64,000 nucleotides of DNA from Candidatus Gastranaerophilales bacterium. GTDB lineage: Bacteria; Cyanobacteriota; Vampirovibrionia; Gastranaerophilales; Gastranaerophilaceae. Of this stretch, positions 54,019 through 62,785 are shown in pieces. The notes under the pieces were generated by a model. It saw only the letters and a program-made list of their open reading frames with translations, was not told the DNA's origin and did no database searches. The stretch is from positions 372,001 through 436,000 of the forward strand of contig CALUXX010000001.1 of assembly GCA_944324845.1 (NCBI GenBank), given 5' to 3'. Numbering within the stretch: the first letter of the stretch is position 1; the number at the start of each line of letters is the position of its first letter. The position numbers were made by a program, and so were the translations under genes.

Positions 54019-55559
54019 AAATTAAGTAATCTTTTACTTTCTTCTATCAAAAAGTCTTTTCCCGGGCGAATGTCGATATTTGTCCATGGTAGTTCTGTTG
54101 AATAGTCGTATGTTTTCAAGGCATAATAATCTGTATTTATATTGAGATTTTTAGCGGCTTTTTTAAAGCTGCCAATTTTTCCACCTTCTTTAAATACCTG
54201 TATCAGGTAATCTGTTAATGTTGAATCTCCTCTTGAAAGTACCGCCTGATAATAGTCCCATTTGCAACTTGAAACATTGATTTGCACACCAATTTTCCTT
54301 AGTTCTTTTGTTAAGTATTGAATTTTCTTTTCTAATGATTTTTCATCTTCTCTTCCTAACCATTGAAAAGGTGTATGCGCCTTAGGGACAAAGGTCGAAA
54401 ATCCATAAGAAATATCAAATCCCTTATGTTTTTGTTTTATTCTCTTGGTAAGTTCTATTATTTCTTGTATATCTTCTTGCGTTTCTGTTGGAATACCAAG
54501 CATTCCATAGAATTTTATTCCCTTTAATCCGCATTCTGCAGCTGTATCGATCGCTTTATGAATTTGTTCTTCTGTCAGGTTTTTATTTATTACCTTTCTA
54601 AGTCTTTCACTTCCTGCTTCAATCGCAAGAGTTAGATTTTTTTGTCCTGTTTTTACGAGGGTGTTTATTATATTAGGCTTGAAAGAGTCCACTCTAAGTG
54701 AAGAAACACTCATTTCAATCTGTTCACCATTATCAATTCTAGTTGATATATATTTACAAATATCTTCAAATTTAGGATGAGCAGTCAGTTGAGCTCCAAG
54801 TAGTGCTATTTTGTTTGTATGGGTTAAGCCAAGCTCAATAGCTTCAATTATTTTTTCATAAGGGACAAATCTTATCGGTAAATTTATGTATGAAGCAAGA
54901 CAAAAGCCGCATCGGTTTGCACAGCCTCTTTCGACTTCAATAATAAAAGTGTTAGGGAAAAATGACTTGTCACTTAAAATAGGGGTATAAATACATTCAG
55001 AAAGCTTTTTAGTAACCTTCGTTATCTGTTTTTGTTTAACCGCAGGAACATAAACACCTTCTAATTGGCTCAACAACTCAAGGATTTCACTTTTAGGCTT
55101 ATGTTTATTACTTTTACATAGATTTATGACTTCAAGATTGATATCCTCACCATCTCCAATAATCATAAAATCGAATAGTTCTTTGTATGGTTCAGGATTT
55201 GAAGTAATTACAGGACCACCTGCAAATATTAGTGGAAAGTCTTCTCCTCTATCTTTTGCCCTAAACGGAAACTTATTATGCTCAAAGAATTTTAAAATCT
55301 CTAAAAAGTCCATGTCAAAAGAATTTGAAATTCCAATTAGGGAAATATCATTACGCATAATTCTTGTTGTTTTTGAATCTGCATAAACTCTTTCAATATC
55401 AATATCTTCACGCTCATCAATCGCTTTAAAAAGCCATAGATAACCAAGAGATGACATAGCAAAAGACTCGGGTCCCGGGAAAAAGAACCACATTTTATAA
55501 TCATAGTCTTTTTTTATTGTTCTATTATATAAGTATATTTCATTTGCTATATCGCTCAA
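54015..55559 (-). CDS. B12-binding-type radical SAM protein
   Basis: 514 aa. The N-terminal part (about 20-180, FPGPESFAMSSLGYL...FPLIFAGGPVITSNPEP...GDGEDINLEVI) looks like a degenerate cobalamin-binding domain; the radical SAM core has CANRCGFC (CxxxCxxC). It resembles the YgiQ/'B12-binding domain-containing radical SAM' group, with an unknown reaction. The start codon is TTG (55559): GAGGGG lies 5 nt before it and no in-frame ATG follows in reach. Two nt separate it from the AI-2E permease gene. Confidence 0.85.
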   Translation of the reverse strand: MSDIANEIYLYNRTIKKDYDYKMWFFFPGPESFAMSSLGYLWLFKAIDEREDIDIERVYADSKTTRIMRNDISLIGISNSFDMDFLEILKFFEHNKFPFRAKDRGEDFPLIFAGGPVITSNPEPYKELFDFMIIGDGEDINLEVINLCKSNKHKPKSEILELLSQLEGVYVPAVKQKQITKVTKKLSECIYTPILSDKSFFPNTFIIEVERGCANRCGFCLASYINLPIRFVPYEKIIEAIELGLTHTNKIALLGAQLTAHPKFEDICKYISTRIDNGEQIEMSVSSLRVDSFKPNIINTLVKTGQKNLTLAIEAGSERLRKVINKNLTEEQIHKAIDTAAECGLKGIKFYGMLGIPTETQEDIQEIIELTKRIKQKHKGFDISYGFSTFVPKAHTPFQWLGREDEKSLEKKIQYLTKELRKIGVQINVSSCKWDYYQAVLSRGDSTLTDYLIQVFKEGGKIGSFKKAAKNLNINTDYYALKTYDYSTELPWTNIDIRPGKDFLIEESKRLLNF

Positions 55560-55561
55560 AT

Positions 55562-56623
55562 TTACCCCTCAACTTGTATAATACTTGAATTTTCTGCACT
55601 GTCCTTTTCATTTATTGGAGTAAGGTATAATTCATCAATAAGAACACATATCATTGCAGCGATTGCAGGAGATAAGATTACTCCCCAAACACCTAAGAAT
55701 TTTTCAGCAACAAAAAGAGCTACCATAATATTTATTGGATGTAATCTCATAAATTTGCCAAATAAGAATGGTCTTATCATATAATTTGAAATTTGTTGAA
55801 TTACTATGAAAAATACAATGGCTAAAATAATTTTTGTAGCACCTAATTGATAACCCACAAAAATTATTGTTGCTATTGCTATTGTTGGACCCAGTAAAGG
55901 TATAATTTCACAAATACCTGCTACTAACCCTAATAATATCGGATAATCAATTCCAAGTAATGCAACTTCGATTGTTACCATTACTCCAACGGTTATCATA
56001 GATAAAATTTGGGCTCTAACATAATTTCCAACCTTAGTTGTAATGTTATATAATATAGTTCCTGCCTTTTTCTTTAATTTTGGCGGGAAAAATTCCAAAA
56101 ATTTACTTCTTAAATAATCTTTATCAACAATTATGTAATATATAAACATTGATAGGGCTAAAATTACCAATACAGTTTGTCCTGCGGCCATTGTTACAGT
56201 CCATGATTGGGTAAATAAATTTTGTGCAATATCTGTACCGGTTTGTGCTATATTCCCAATCGGAATGTATGAAGCTATTGTTTTACCATAAATTTGGGTA
56301 TGTGTTATTAAATGATATAATGTGGTAATTTTTTGGGGGATTGTAACCGCAAATAATTCAATTTCTTTATAGCATGCCAATATTACAGGTAATAGAACAG
56401 CGGCCAAAACTATTCCGCTTAGAGTTAAGACACTTATTGTAGCTGCGGCTCGATTTTTTATTTTTTCTTCTATTTTATTAACATATGGATTTAATGCTGC
56501 TGCAATTACAAATGATGCAAATAAAATCATAATCAGTTCTGTTAATTTCGGTATAAAAAATAGCACAATTATTATTAGCGCTGTAAATATTAATGTTTTT
56601 GTATTAAGAACCTTTTTTAACAC
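55562..56623 (-). CDS. AI-2E family transporter (PerM/TqsA type)
   Basis: 353 aa, about seven TM helices, with a C-terminal hydrophobic motif IPLLGPTIAIATIIFVGYQLG and the LHPINIMVALFVAEKFLGVWG signature. The N-terminal tandem helix pair (IIVLFFIPKLTELIMILFASFVIAAAL) is also typical. Members export quorum signals, ions or other small compounds; the substrate here is unknown. The start is GTG with GGGGAGG 6 nt upstream. Co-transcribed with the radical SAM gene. Confidence 0.88.
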   Translation of the reverse strand: MLKKVLNTKTLIFTALIIIVLFFIPKLTELIMILFASFVIAAALNPYVNKIEEKIKNRAAATISVLTLSGIVLAAVLLPVILACYKEIELFAVTIPQKITTLYHLITHTQIYGKTIASYIPIGNIAQTGTDIAQNLFTQSWTVTMAAGQTVLVILALSMFIYYIIVDKDYLRSKFLEFFPPKLKKKAGTILYNITTKVGNYVRAQILSMITVGVMVTIEVALLGIDYPILLGLVAGICEIIPLLGPTIAIATIIFVGYQLGATKIILAIVFFIVIQQISNYMIRPFLFGKFMRLHPINIMVALFVAEKFLGVWGVILSPAIAAMICVLIDELYLTPINEKDSAENSSIIQVEG

Positions 56624-56910
56624 AATAAGCCTCCCCTAATGTATTTCATTGTAATCTTACTATAAATTCATATAAGATAAAATAAATTTCTCTTACAAAT
56701 GCCTAAGCCTTAATAATATCATGCATTTGGGCAAATTCCTAAAATGCTTGTAAATATTGACTTAAATACTTTATTATATAAAAAGTATATACTAAAAACC
56801 CTTATATTTTGTTACATAACTTAACATTATGACAATAAAAAGGCAATTATTAGAAAACGAAATACTTTATATATTTACGAGGACAAAAAACATAAGGATT
56901 TAACGAGACA

Positions 56911-57510
56911 ATGGGTTTCTTACTAGGAGCATTTGGAAAATTGATGGCGGGCCGAAGGGTCAGAGACTTACAAGCCCGTATGATGCGTGTCCAGTCTAAA
57001 GCTAGACGCGTAACTCGTCAAATTGAACAAATGAGTAAAAACTTAGAATCCATGAAGAAGATGGAATTGAATAATTTATCTTCTAGTATGCAATTTGCTA
57101 ACCTTATGATGCCTGGAATGATTAATACTCAATTGGCTCAACAAGGAATTGGAACTACCAATCAGACATTACTAAATGGAATGGCTGGCGGACTTAATGC
57201 CAATAGTTTAAATCAACAGTTAAGCACAGAAGATCAAGCATATATGGCAGCTTTCAGTAATATGAAAACACAAATGGCTGCAAACAACGAAATGATTATT
57301 TCTCAAATGAAAACTCAAATCGAAGAGAAATACGAAAATATGAACGATATAATGCTGGAACCTTTAAAAATGGAAGAGGATTCATTGCAGACAGAAAAGG
57401 ATTCATTGGAATCTCAAATCCAAATCGCACAAGCAGATTACGAAGCTTGCAAGAAGATGGAACAAGCAGATGCCAAGAACCTCGCTCCAAACTACACAGG
57501 CGCAGCATAG
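56911..57510 (+). CDS. Unknown coiled-coil protein, 199 aa
   Basis: The N-terminus is short and hydrophobic (MGFLLGAFGKLMAG), then a basic helix (RRVRDLQARMMRVQSKARRV), coiled coil to about residue 55, a Gln/Asn/Met/Gly-rich linker (MMPGMINTQLAQQGIG), and another coil (MKTQIEEKYENMNDI...). The look is that of a bacterial structural or secretion-apparatus protein, and resembles proteins common in Gastranaerophilales. No family recognised. The 288-bp gap upstream holds an AT-rich region with possible promoter elements. It ends in a strong terminator. Confidence 0.65.
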   Translation: MGFLLGAFGKLMAGRRVRDLQARMMRVQSKARRVTRQIEQMSKNLESMKKMELNNLSSSMQFANLMMPGMINTQLAQQGIGTTNQTLLNGMAGGLNANSLNQQLSTEDQAYMAAFSNMKTQMAANNEMIISQMKTQIEEKYENMNDIMLEPLKMEEDSLQTEKDSLESQIQIAQADYEACKKMEQADAKNLAPNYTGAA

Positions 57511-57529
57511 AAAATTTAATGAATATAAT

Positions 57530-57564
57530 AAGACCGGCTCTCAATTCGAAAGCCGGTCTTTTAA
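57530..57564. terminator. Bidirectional terminator
   Basis: AAGACCGGCT / AGCCGGTCTT, perfect 10-bp stem with an 11-nt loop, followed by TTTAATTT. Shared by the coiled-coil gene and proS, which converge here. Confidence 0.88.
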
Positions 57565-57580
57565 TTTATTAAAAATATTC

Positions 57581-59341
57581 CTATTTTATATTTCTAACTG
57601 CCTCAATAACTCGTTTTGTAGCTTCTTCAGGTTTAAGTGTTTCTTTTTCTCCTGTTTGACGGGTCACAAATTCAACATTACCTTCTTGAATTGTTTTTCC
57701 TACTGTTATTCTATAAGGGAAACCAATCAAATCAGCATCTTTGAATTTTACACCAGGGCGTTCATCTCTATCATCAATTACAGCCTCTACTCCATTGTCA
57801 AGAAGTTCTTTATATATTTTTTCAGCAACACTCATTTGAAGTTCATCTTTTGTGCTTACTGGAACAACGATTACGTGGTATGGAGCAATAGAAAGCGGCC
57901 ATTTTATACCCCAATCGTCATGATGAGCTTCAACAGCAGCTGCTGCAGTTCTGGTAACGCCTATTCCATAACAACCCATAATATATGGTTTTGCTTTTCC
58001 ATCAGCATCAAGATATACTGCATTCATTGGTTTAGAGTATTTTGTACCTAATTGGAATATATTTCCAACTTCAATTCCTCTTGTAACCTTTAGAGGTTTA
58101 CCGCATTGAGGACAATATTCGCCTGCTTCAACAAGTCTTATATCTGCTACAATTTCAGGTAAATCTATTTCTTTGCCGAAGTTTGCACCTACCATATGAA
58201 CATCATTTTTATTGATACCAACAACAAAATTTTTCATCTCTTTTACTGACTCATCAGCAACAACAATAATATCATTTTCGCCATATTTTGAAAGTGGCTT
58301 TTTATTTTCATCAACTGGTCCGATAAAGCCAGGAATTGCATTAAATCCATTTTCTTCCATTATTTCTTGAATTTCGCCAGATGTTGCAATTCTTATATCT
58401 ACTCCGCCAAATGTGTTCATTAATTTTGTTTCTTCAACCTGTTTATCACCTCTGATTAGAGCAAGTACAGGTTTCTTATCTACAATATAAACTAATGTTT
58501 TTAAAATTATAGATGGTGGTACATCTAAATATTTACATAGCTCTTCTATTGAATGTGTATTTGGTGTATCTACTATTTTTACTGAATCGAAATTACCAAC
58601 GGTCTGGGCTTGAGGTAATTTTGATATTGCATGATTAGAATTTGCGGAATAATCACACTCATCACAATAAAATACATCATTTTCACCAGCATCTGTATCT
58701 GTTATTACCATAAATTCATGAGAAACGCTTCCGCCTATTGCGCCGGAATCAGATTGAACAGCTTTTGTATCTAGTCCGCAGCGTTTAAATATTCTTGTGT
58801 ATGCTTGCCACATATTTTCATATTCTTTATCTAAGTCTTCTTGAGAAGTTGCAAAGCTATATGCGTCTTTCATAATAAACTCACGACCTCTTAATAAACC
58901 AAAACGAGGACGAACTTCATCTCTGAATTTTGATTGTATTTGGTATAAGTTTGCAGGTAACTGTTTGTATGATTTCAAAATATCACGAGCGATTGATGTA
59001 ATAATTTCTTCGTGAGTAGGTCCTAGACACATTTCTCTATTGTGTCTATCTCTTAATCTCATTAACTCTTTGCCATAAGCTTCCCAACGACCTGATTCTA
59101 TCCACAATTCTTTTGGTTGAACAAATGGCATTAGTAGCTCTTGAGCACCTGCATTATCCATTTCTTCTCTGATAATATTTTCAACTTTTTTCAAAACTCG
59201 CCACATTAGGGGTAAAAAAGTGTAAACTCCGGAGGTTAACTTTTTGATGTAACCTGCTCTTGCAAGCATTTTATGAGATACAACCTCAGCATCTGAAGGA
59301 AATTCTCTCAATGTTTGCACAAATATTTTTGACATTTTCAT
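57581..59341 (-). CDS. proS: Prolyl-tRNA synthetase, bacterial type
   Basis: Class II synthetase charging tRNA-Pro (one such tRNA is at 38091). Motif 2 region FRDEVRPRFGLLRGREFIMKDAYSF, a YbaK-like editing insert (about 230-380) and the C-terminal anticodon domain with VIDDRDERPGVKFKDADLIG. 586 aa from the ATG at 59341, preceded by AGAGGA at 9 nt; an ATG 27 nt upstream lacks a Shine-Dalgarno. A CDECDYSANSN segment gives extra cysteines typical of the insert. Confidence 0.95.
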   Translation of the reverse strand: MKMSKIFVQTLREFPSDAEVVSHKMLARAGYIKKLTSGVYTFLPLMWRVLKKVENIIREEMDNAGAQELLMPFVQPKELWIESGRWEAYGKELMRLRDRHNREMCLGPTHEEIITSIARDILKSYKQLPANLYQIQSKFRDEVRPRFGLLRGREFIMKDAYSFATSQEDLDKEYENMWQAYTRIFKRCGLDTKAVQSDSGAIGGSVSHEFMVITDTDAGENDVFYCDECDYSANSNHAISKLPQAQTVGNFDSVKIVDTPNTHSIEELCKYLDVPPSIILKTLVYIVDKKPVLALIRGDKQVEETKLMNTFGGVDIRIATSGEIQEIMEENGFNAIPGFIGPVDENKKPLSKYGENDIIVVADESVKEMKNFVVGINKNDVHMVGANFGKEIDLPEIVADIRLVEAGEYCPQCGKPLKVTRGIEVGNIFQLGTKYSKPMNAVYLDADGKAKPYIMGCYGIGVTRTAAAAVEAHHDDWGIKWPLSIAPYHVIVVPVSTKDELQMSVAEKIYKELLDNGVEAVIDDRDERPGVKFKDADLIGFPYRITVGKTIQEGNVEFVTRQTGEKETLKPEEATKRVIEAVRNIK

Positions 59342-59393
59342 AATTTGTATTCCTCTTATCTTTTTCAATGTCTTTATGTTAGCACAAACATGG

Positions 59394-60314
59394 TTATTTC
59401 AACTTACTAAGTTCAGTTTTTGCTTTTGCAAGTGGTATTGAAAGCGTTTTATGATTTTTTATCGCTCGTTCTAAATATTCTTTGGTATCAGGACTTTCTA
59501 TTTTGCTGTGTGCAATATATGCCAAATAATCTAAATCACCCGTTTCCTCACATTGTGCAAGGGCTTCTTTTGAGTATTTTACAGCATTATCATAGTCTTG
59601 TTCTTTTAATAATATTCGAACCAATATTTTATAAGCCTCAATATCATAAGGATTAAGTTCTATAGTTTTTTCTAAATTATAAACCGCACCTTCAGTATTT
59701 CCTGTTTCATTATCTATAACTGCTAAATTATAATATGCCCAACTATAATCAGGCGAAAGCTCTAAAACTTTGTTAAATTTTTCTTTTGCTGAATCCAAGT
59801 CCCCTAATTCTTTGAAGATATTACCTATATAGAAATGAGCATAAATATCTTCATCATTAATATCAATCGTCATTTGAAAATTCTCTATTGCATTTATATA
59901 ATCACCCATTTTGAAGTAGATTAAGCCTAAATTGAAATAAGAATTAGAATCTTGCGGATCAACTTGCAAAATTTCTTCAAAAGATTTTATAGCCTTGTCA
60001 TATTCTTTTAACTCAATATAAACAAGTCCAAGGTTGTACGCTGAATCTATTGAATCAGGTGCTATTTCTAATGATTTTAAATAAGATTCTTTAGCCTTAG
60101 GAAAATTCTTTAATTTTTCATACACAATTCCCAAATTATAAAAAATACCATCATCATCAGGAAAGTTTTTAGATAAATATAATAAATGCTGAAGTGCTTC
60201 TTCATTAAATCCGTAATCCATAAGAAGAACAGCCAACTTTCTTCTTGCTTGAAAGTTGGTGCTATCCTCCTTAATTAATCTTTGTAATTCTTCTATTTTA
60301 TCTAATTTTGCCAT
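59394..60314 (-). CDS. TPR repeat protein
   Basis: 306 aa with about seven tandem TPR units, each with the A..Y..A......P pattern (e.g. YNLGLVYIELKEYDKAIKSFEEIL, YNLAVIDNETGNTEGAVYNLEKTI). No signal peptide. Scaffold for protein complexes; partner unknown. AGG lies close before the ATG. It shares a minus-strand run with the exported 225-aa gene 5 nt upstream. Confidence 0.85.
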   Translation of the reverse strand: MAKLDKIEELQRLIKEDSTNFQARRKLAVLLMDYGFNEEALQHLLYLSKNFPDDDGIFYNLGIVYEKLKNFPKAKESYLKSLEIAPDSIDSAYNLGLVYIELKEYDKAIKSFEEILQVDPQDSNSYFNLGLIYFKMGDYINAIENFQMTIDINDEDIYAHFYIGNIFKELGDLDSAKEKFNKVLELSPDYSWAYYNLAVIDNETGNTEGAVYNLEKTIELNPYDIEAYKILVRILLKEQDYDNAVKYSKEALAQCEETGDLDYLAYIAHSKIESPDTKEYLERAIKNHKTLSIPLAKAKTELSKLK

Positions 60315-60319
60315 ATTAC

Positions 60320-60997
60320 CTAAATTACCGGTACATCAATCGGATCTACCAGAATAACATTGAGAACTTCGTCTTTTTGAATATTAACATGTTTACCTTT
60401 TTTAATCATATCAGCAATACTACCGTAAACAAAATATCCTGCAGTACCAACAACACCGCCAAAAGCACTGACAGGTACTGTTACATATTGCCAACCTGTA
60501 TCATTAGCAATATCTTTTCCCCATTCAATACTATTTTTAGTTATATCAGCTGATTTTGAGCAAGTTTGTTTCCACGCATCAGCGTATCCTCTTGTTGTGG
60601 TTATGCCTCCGTCATATGTCATATCAGATCTTCCAACTACATTAAGTGTTAGAGGTAGTTGTCTTCCGTTTGGTGTTACTACGTGATCAAAATTCATATA
60701 CAATACTGCACCTTTAGACATTCTTTTCGGCATTTGTATTGCTTTTATATCACCTCTAACAATAGAACCTGCCGGTAATATAACATCATCATCTGTTGTT
60801 TGATCAGAAACTAACATTGCTGAAAAACTGTTACCTGCGGTATTTACTGATGTATCGATACTGTTTAACATTTTTAGCTGCAAATTTGTGCCCGCCGGCA
60901 TTCTTTTAGTTTTTGCATTACCATTAAACGGTGCTGCATATACTAATTGTGCACTTAGTAAAATTGTAAGTAATGTTGCAATTATTCTTGATTTCAT
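60320..60997 (-). CDS. Exported protein of unknown function, 225 aa
   Basis: The signal peptide is clear (MKSRIIATLLTILLSAQLVYA, cleavage likely before APF). The mature part has the pattern 'LQLKMLNSIDTSVNTAGNSFSAMLV...ILPAGSIVRGDI' seen in a beta-barrel-like group of cell-envelope proteins, and a hydrophobic FGGVVGTAGYFVYG near the end. No enzyme motif. Forms a run with the TPR gene 5 nt downstream; AGGGA is near the ATG. Confidence 0.75.
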   Translation of the reverse strand: MKSRIIATLLTILLSAQLVYAAPFNGNAKTKRMPAGTNLQLKMLNSIDTSVNTAGNSFSAMLVSDQTTDDDVILPAGSIVRGDIKAIQMPKRMSKGAVLYMNFDHVVTPNGRQLPLTLNVVGRSDMTYDGGITTTRGYADAWKQTCSKSADITKNSIEWGKDIANDTGWQYVTVPVSAFGGVVGTAGYFVYGSIADMIKKGKHVNIQKDEVLNVILVDPIDVPVI

Positions 60998-61078
60998 AAT
61001 ATATCCCTCTTTCTTATCTTGTTCATTCTAACATATTTTATTATTTTTGTTAAGAGTTTGTATTAAAATCTTAATAAT

Positions 61079-61101
61079 AAAAAAAAGCCTCAAATGAGGC
61101 T
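61079..61101 (-). terminator. Minus-oriented terminator without a matching gene
   Basis: AGCCTC / GAGGCT, 6-bp stem with a 4-nt loop, followed on the minus strand by eight T. The T-run orientation fits transcripts coming from the right, but the nearest right-hand gene, mtnP, is on the plus strand. It lies in a 313-bp gap (60998-61310) that otherwise contains the mtnP promoter and an orphan AGGAGGGG at 61203-61210. Confidence 0.6.
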
Positions 61102-61237
61102 AATTAAATTAAGAATAGCTGGAAGTATGAAAAAGATTATTTATATTAAAAGCCATACAAACTCTTTTTAAAATTGGTAATGAGGAGAATTTTATTATAG
61201 ATAGGAGGGGAATTCATTATAAAATTTTATTTAGAGT

Positions 61238-61266
61238 TTGAAAAATTATCATGATTATTGTAAAAT
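61238..61266 (+). promoter_or_regulatory. Promoter of mtnP
   Basis: TTGAAA (61238-61243), 17-nt spacer and TAAAAT (61261-61266), about 44 nt before the ATG at 61311. AAAGGG serves as Shine-Dalgarno. Confidence 0.6.
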
Positions 61267-61310
61267 TACTCTGTCTAAATTTGTTATAAGTTGATGAATA
61301 GAAAGGGTAT

Positions 61311-62114
61311 ATGATGGAAATATTAGATAAAGCGGATATAGGTGTATTTGGAGGTTCAGGTTTTTATAATTTCTTGGACAATATCGAAGAAGTTAAAGTA
61401 GAAACTCCATATGGTCAAACAAGTGATAGCGTATTTATTGGAAAGATTGGAAACCAAAGAGTTGCATTTATGCCAAGACATGGAAGAAATCATTCTATTC
61501 CGCCTCACCTTGTTAATTTCAGAGCAAATGTTTGGGCTATGAAACATCTTGGCTGCAAACGTGTAATTTCACCTTGTGCTGCAGGTAGTTTACAAAAAGA
61601 AGTTAAACCGGGTGATTTTGTTATATGTGATCAATTTGTTGACTGGACTGACGGTAGAAAAACTACTTTCTATGAAGGTCCTGTTGTTCAACACCCGTCA
61701 CCGGCTGATCCATATTGTCCTGAATTAAGAAGTTTAGCTATTAAAACAGGTAAAGAATTAGGTATCACTATTCATGAAACCGGTACTGTTGTTGTTATTA
61801 ATGGTCCAAGATTTTCAACAAAAGCAGAATCTGCTTTCTTTACAAGACAAGGATGGCAAGTTATTAACATGACAGCTTTTCCTGAAGCTTATCTTGTTAA
61901 AGAGCTTAATATGTGTCCGTTGAATATTTCTTTAATAACTGATTATGATGCAGGTTTAGTCGGAGATGTTCCTCCTGTTTCTCACGATGCTGTTATGAAA
62001 GTATTTAACGATAATCTTACTAAATTAAAATCATTGTTATTCACTATGATTGAAAACATTCCACATGAGGTTACAAACTGCGAATGTGGTAATTGTACGA
62101 AATTAGATTTATAA
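61311..62114 (+). CDS. mtnP: S-methyl-5'-thioadenosine phosphorylase
   Basis: Phosphorolysis of MTA, a by-product of polyamine and SAM-dependent reactions. GVFGGSGFY, MPRHGRNHSIPPH (phosphate site), PCAAGSLQ, GPRFSTKAESAFF and NMTAFPEAYLVKEL match the MTAP/PNP family. 267 aa. A methionine-salvage neighbourhood is not visible; instead it starts a short plus run with YggT-type genes and trkA. Inosine/guanosine phosphorylase activity is an alternative. Confidence 0.92.
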   Translation: MMEILDKADIGVFGGSGFYNFLDNIEEVKVETPYGQTSDSVFIGKIGNQRVAFMPRHGRNHSIPPHLVNFRANVWAMKHLGCKRVISPCAAGSLQKEVKPGDFVICDQFVDWTDGRKTTFYEGPVVQHPSPADPYCPELRSLAIKTGKELGITIHETGTVVVINGPRFSTKAESAFFTRQGWQVINMTAFPEAYLVKELNMCPLNISLITDYDAGLVGDVPPVSHDAVMKVFNDNLTKLKSLLFTMIENIPHEVTNCECGNCTKLDL

Positions 62115-62135
62115 TTCCATATAAAGGGTAATTCA

Positions 62136-62510
62136 ATGAGTAGATTTATTTTGATACTTGATAGAGTAGTTAATCTTTATATGTACTATGTCGGGCTTGC
62201 CTGCCTTTTATCTTGGGTACCAAATATCAATCCTGATTACCCTTTATTCCATTTTATATTTCTTTCAACAGGATTTTATATTTTGCCACCTGTTTTAGGC
62301 TTTATTTTTGCTCCATTATTTATAATGGTTTTATGTGCTCTAATTTCAGCAGGACTTGGCAAATTGTATGCTAAACTTAACAAAGACAAGGTTCCGCATA
62401 TTATGATTTTGTCCCCTGAAGAGTTTTTTGAAAAAATGGAACAAGAAAAATTAAAGTCAGATAAAATTAAAGATAAGGATAATAATAATGATAGCAATCA
62501 AAATTCTTGA
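62136..62510 (+). CDS. YggT-like membrane protein, copy 1 with charged tail
   Basis: 124 aa with two to three hydrophobic helices (YMYYVGLACLLSWVPNIN; FIFLSTGFYILPPVLGFIFAPLFIMVL). The CLLSWVPNIN-D/NP core is the YggT family signature. A hydrophilic Lys/Asp/Asn-rich tail of about 40 aa is added at the C-terminus. The 3' end overlaps the next gene by 23 bp. Function of YggT proteins is not settled (division, osmoadaptation or cytochrome maturation in cyanobacteria). Confidence 0.75.
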   Translation: MSRFILILDRVVNLYMYYVGLACLLSWVPNINPDYPLFHFIFLSTGFYILPPVLGFIFAPLFIMVLCALISAGLGKLYAKLNKDKVPHIMILSPEEFFEKMEQEKLKSDKIKDKDNNNDSNQNS

Positions 62511-62781
62511 AGCAATAGCAAATTGCTTTTATGTATTTTTATTAATGATATTTGTCAGATGTTTACTTACTTGGTTTCCTTTTGTAAACTGGGATAACCC
62601 TATATTAAAAATGCTAAAAGTATCTACTGACTTGTATTTAGATTTATTTAGAAAAATCATTCCTCCTATAGGGATGTTTGATATTTCTCCTATGGTTGCA
62701 GGGTTTGTGCTTATCATTTTGAGAAATATTACTCTTTATGGTGCAGTATTTTTATTCAGTGCGTTAGGTTTATTAAGGTAA
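62488..62781 (+). CDS. YggT family membrane protein, copy 2
   Basis: 97 aa. The family motif is complete: RCLLTWFPFVNWDNPILK...LYLDLFRKIIPPIGMFDISPMVAGFVL. Two TM helices. It overlaps the preceding paralogue by 23 bp and ends 4 nt before trkA, indicating an operon. Two YggT-type genes next to potassium regulation could indicate an osmotic role, which is inference. Confidence 0.88.
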   Translation: MIAIKILEAIANCFYVFLLMIFVRCLLTWFPFVNWDNPILKMLKVSTDLYLDLFRKIIPPIGMFDISPMVAGFVLIILRNITLYGAVFLFSALGLLR

Positions 62782-62785
62782 AAGT

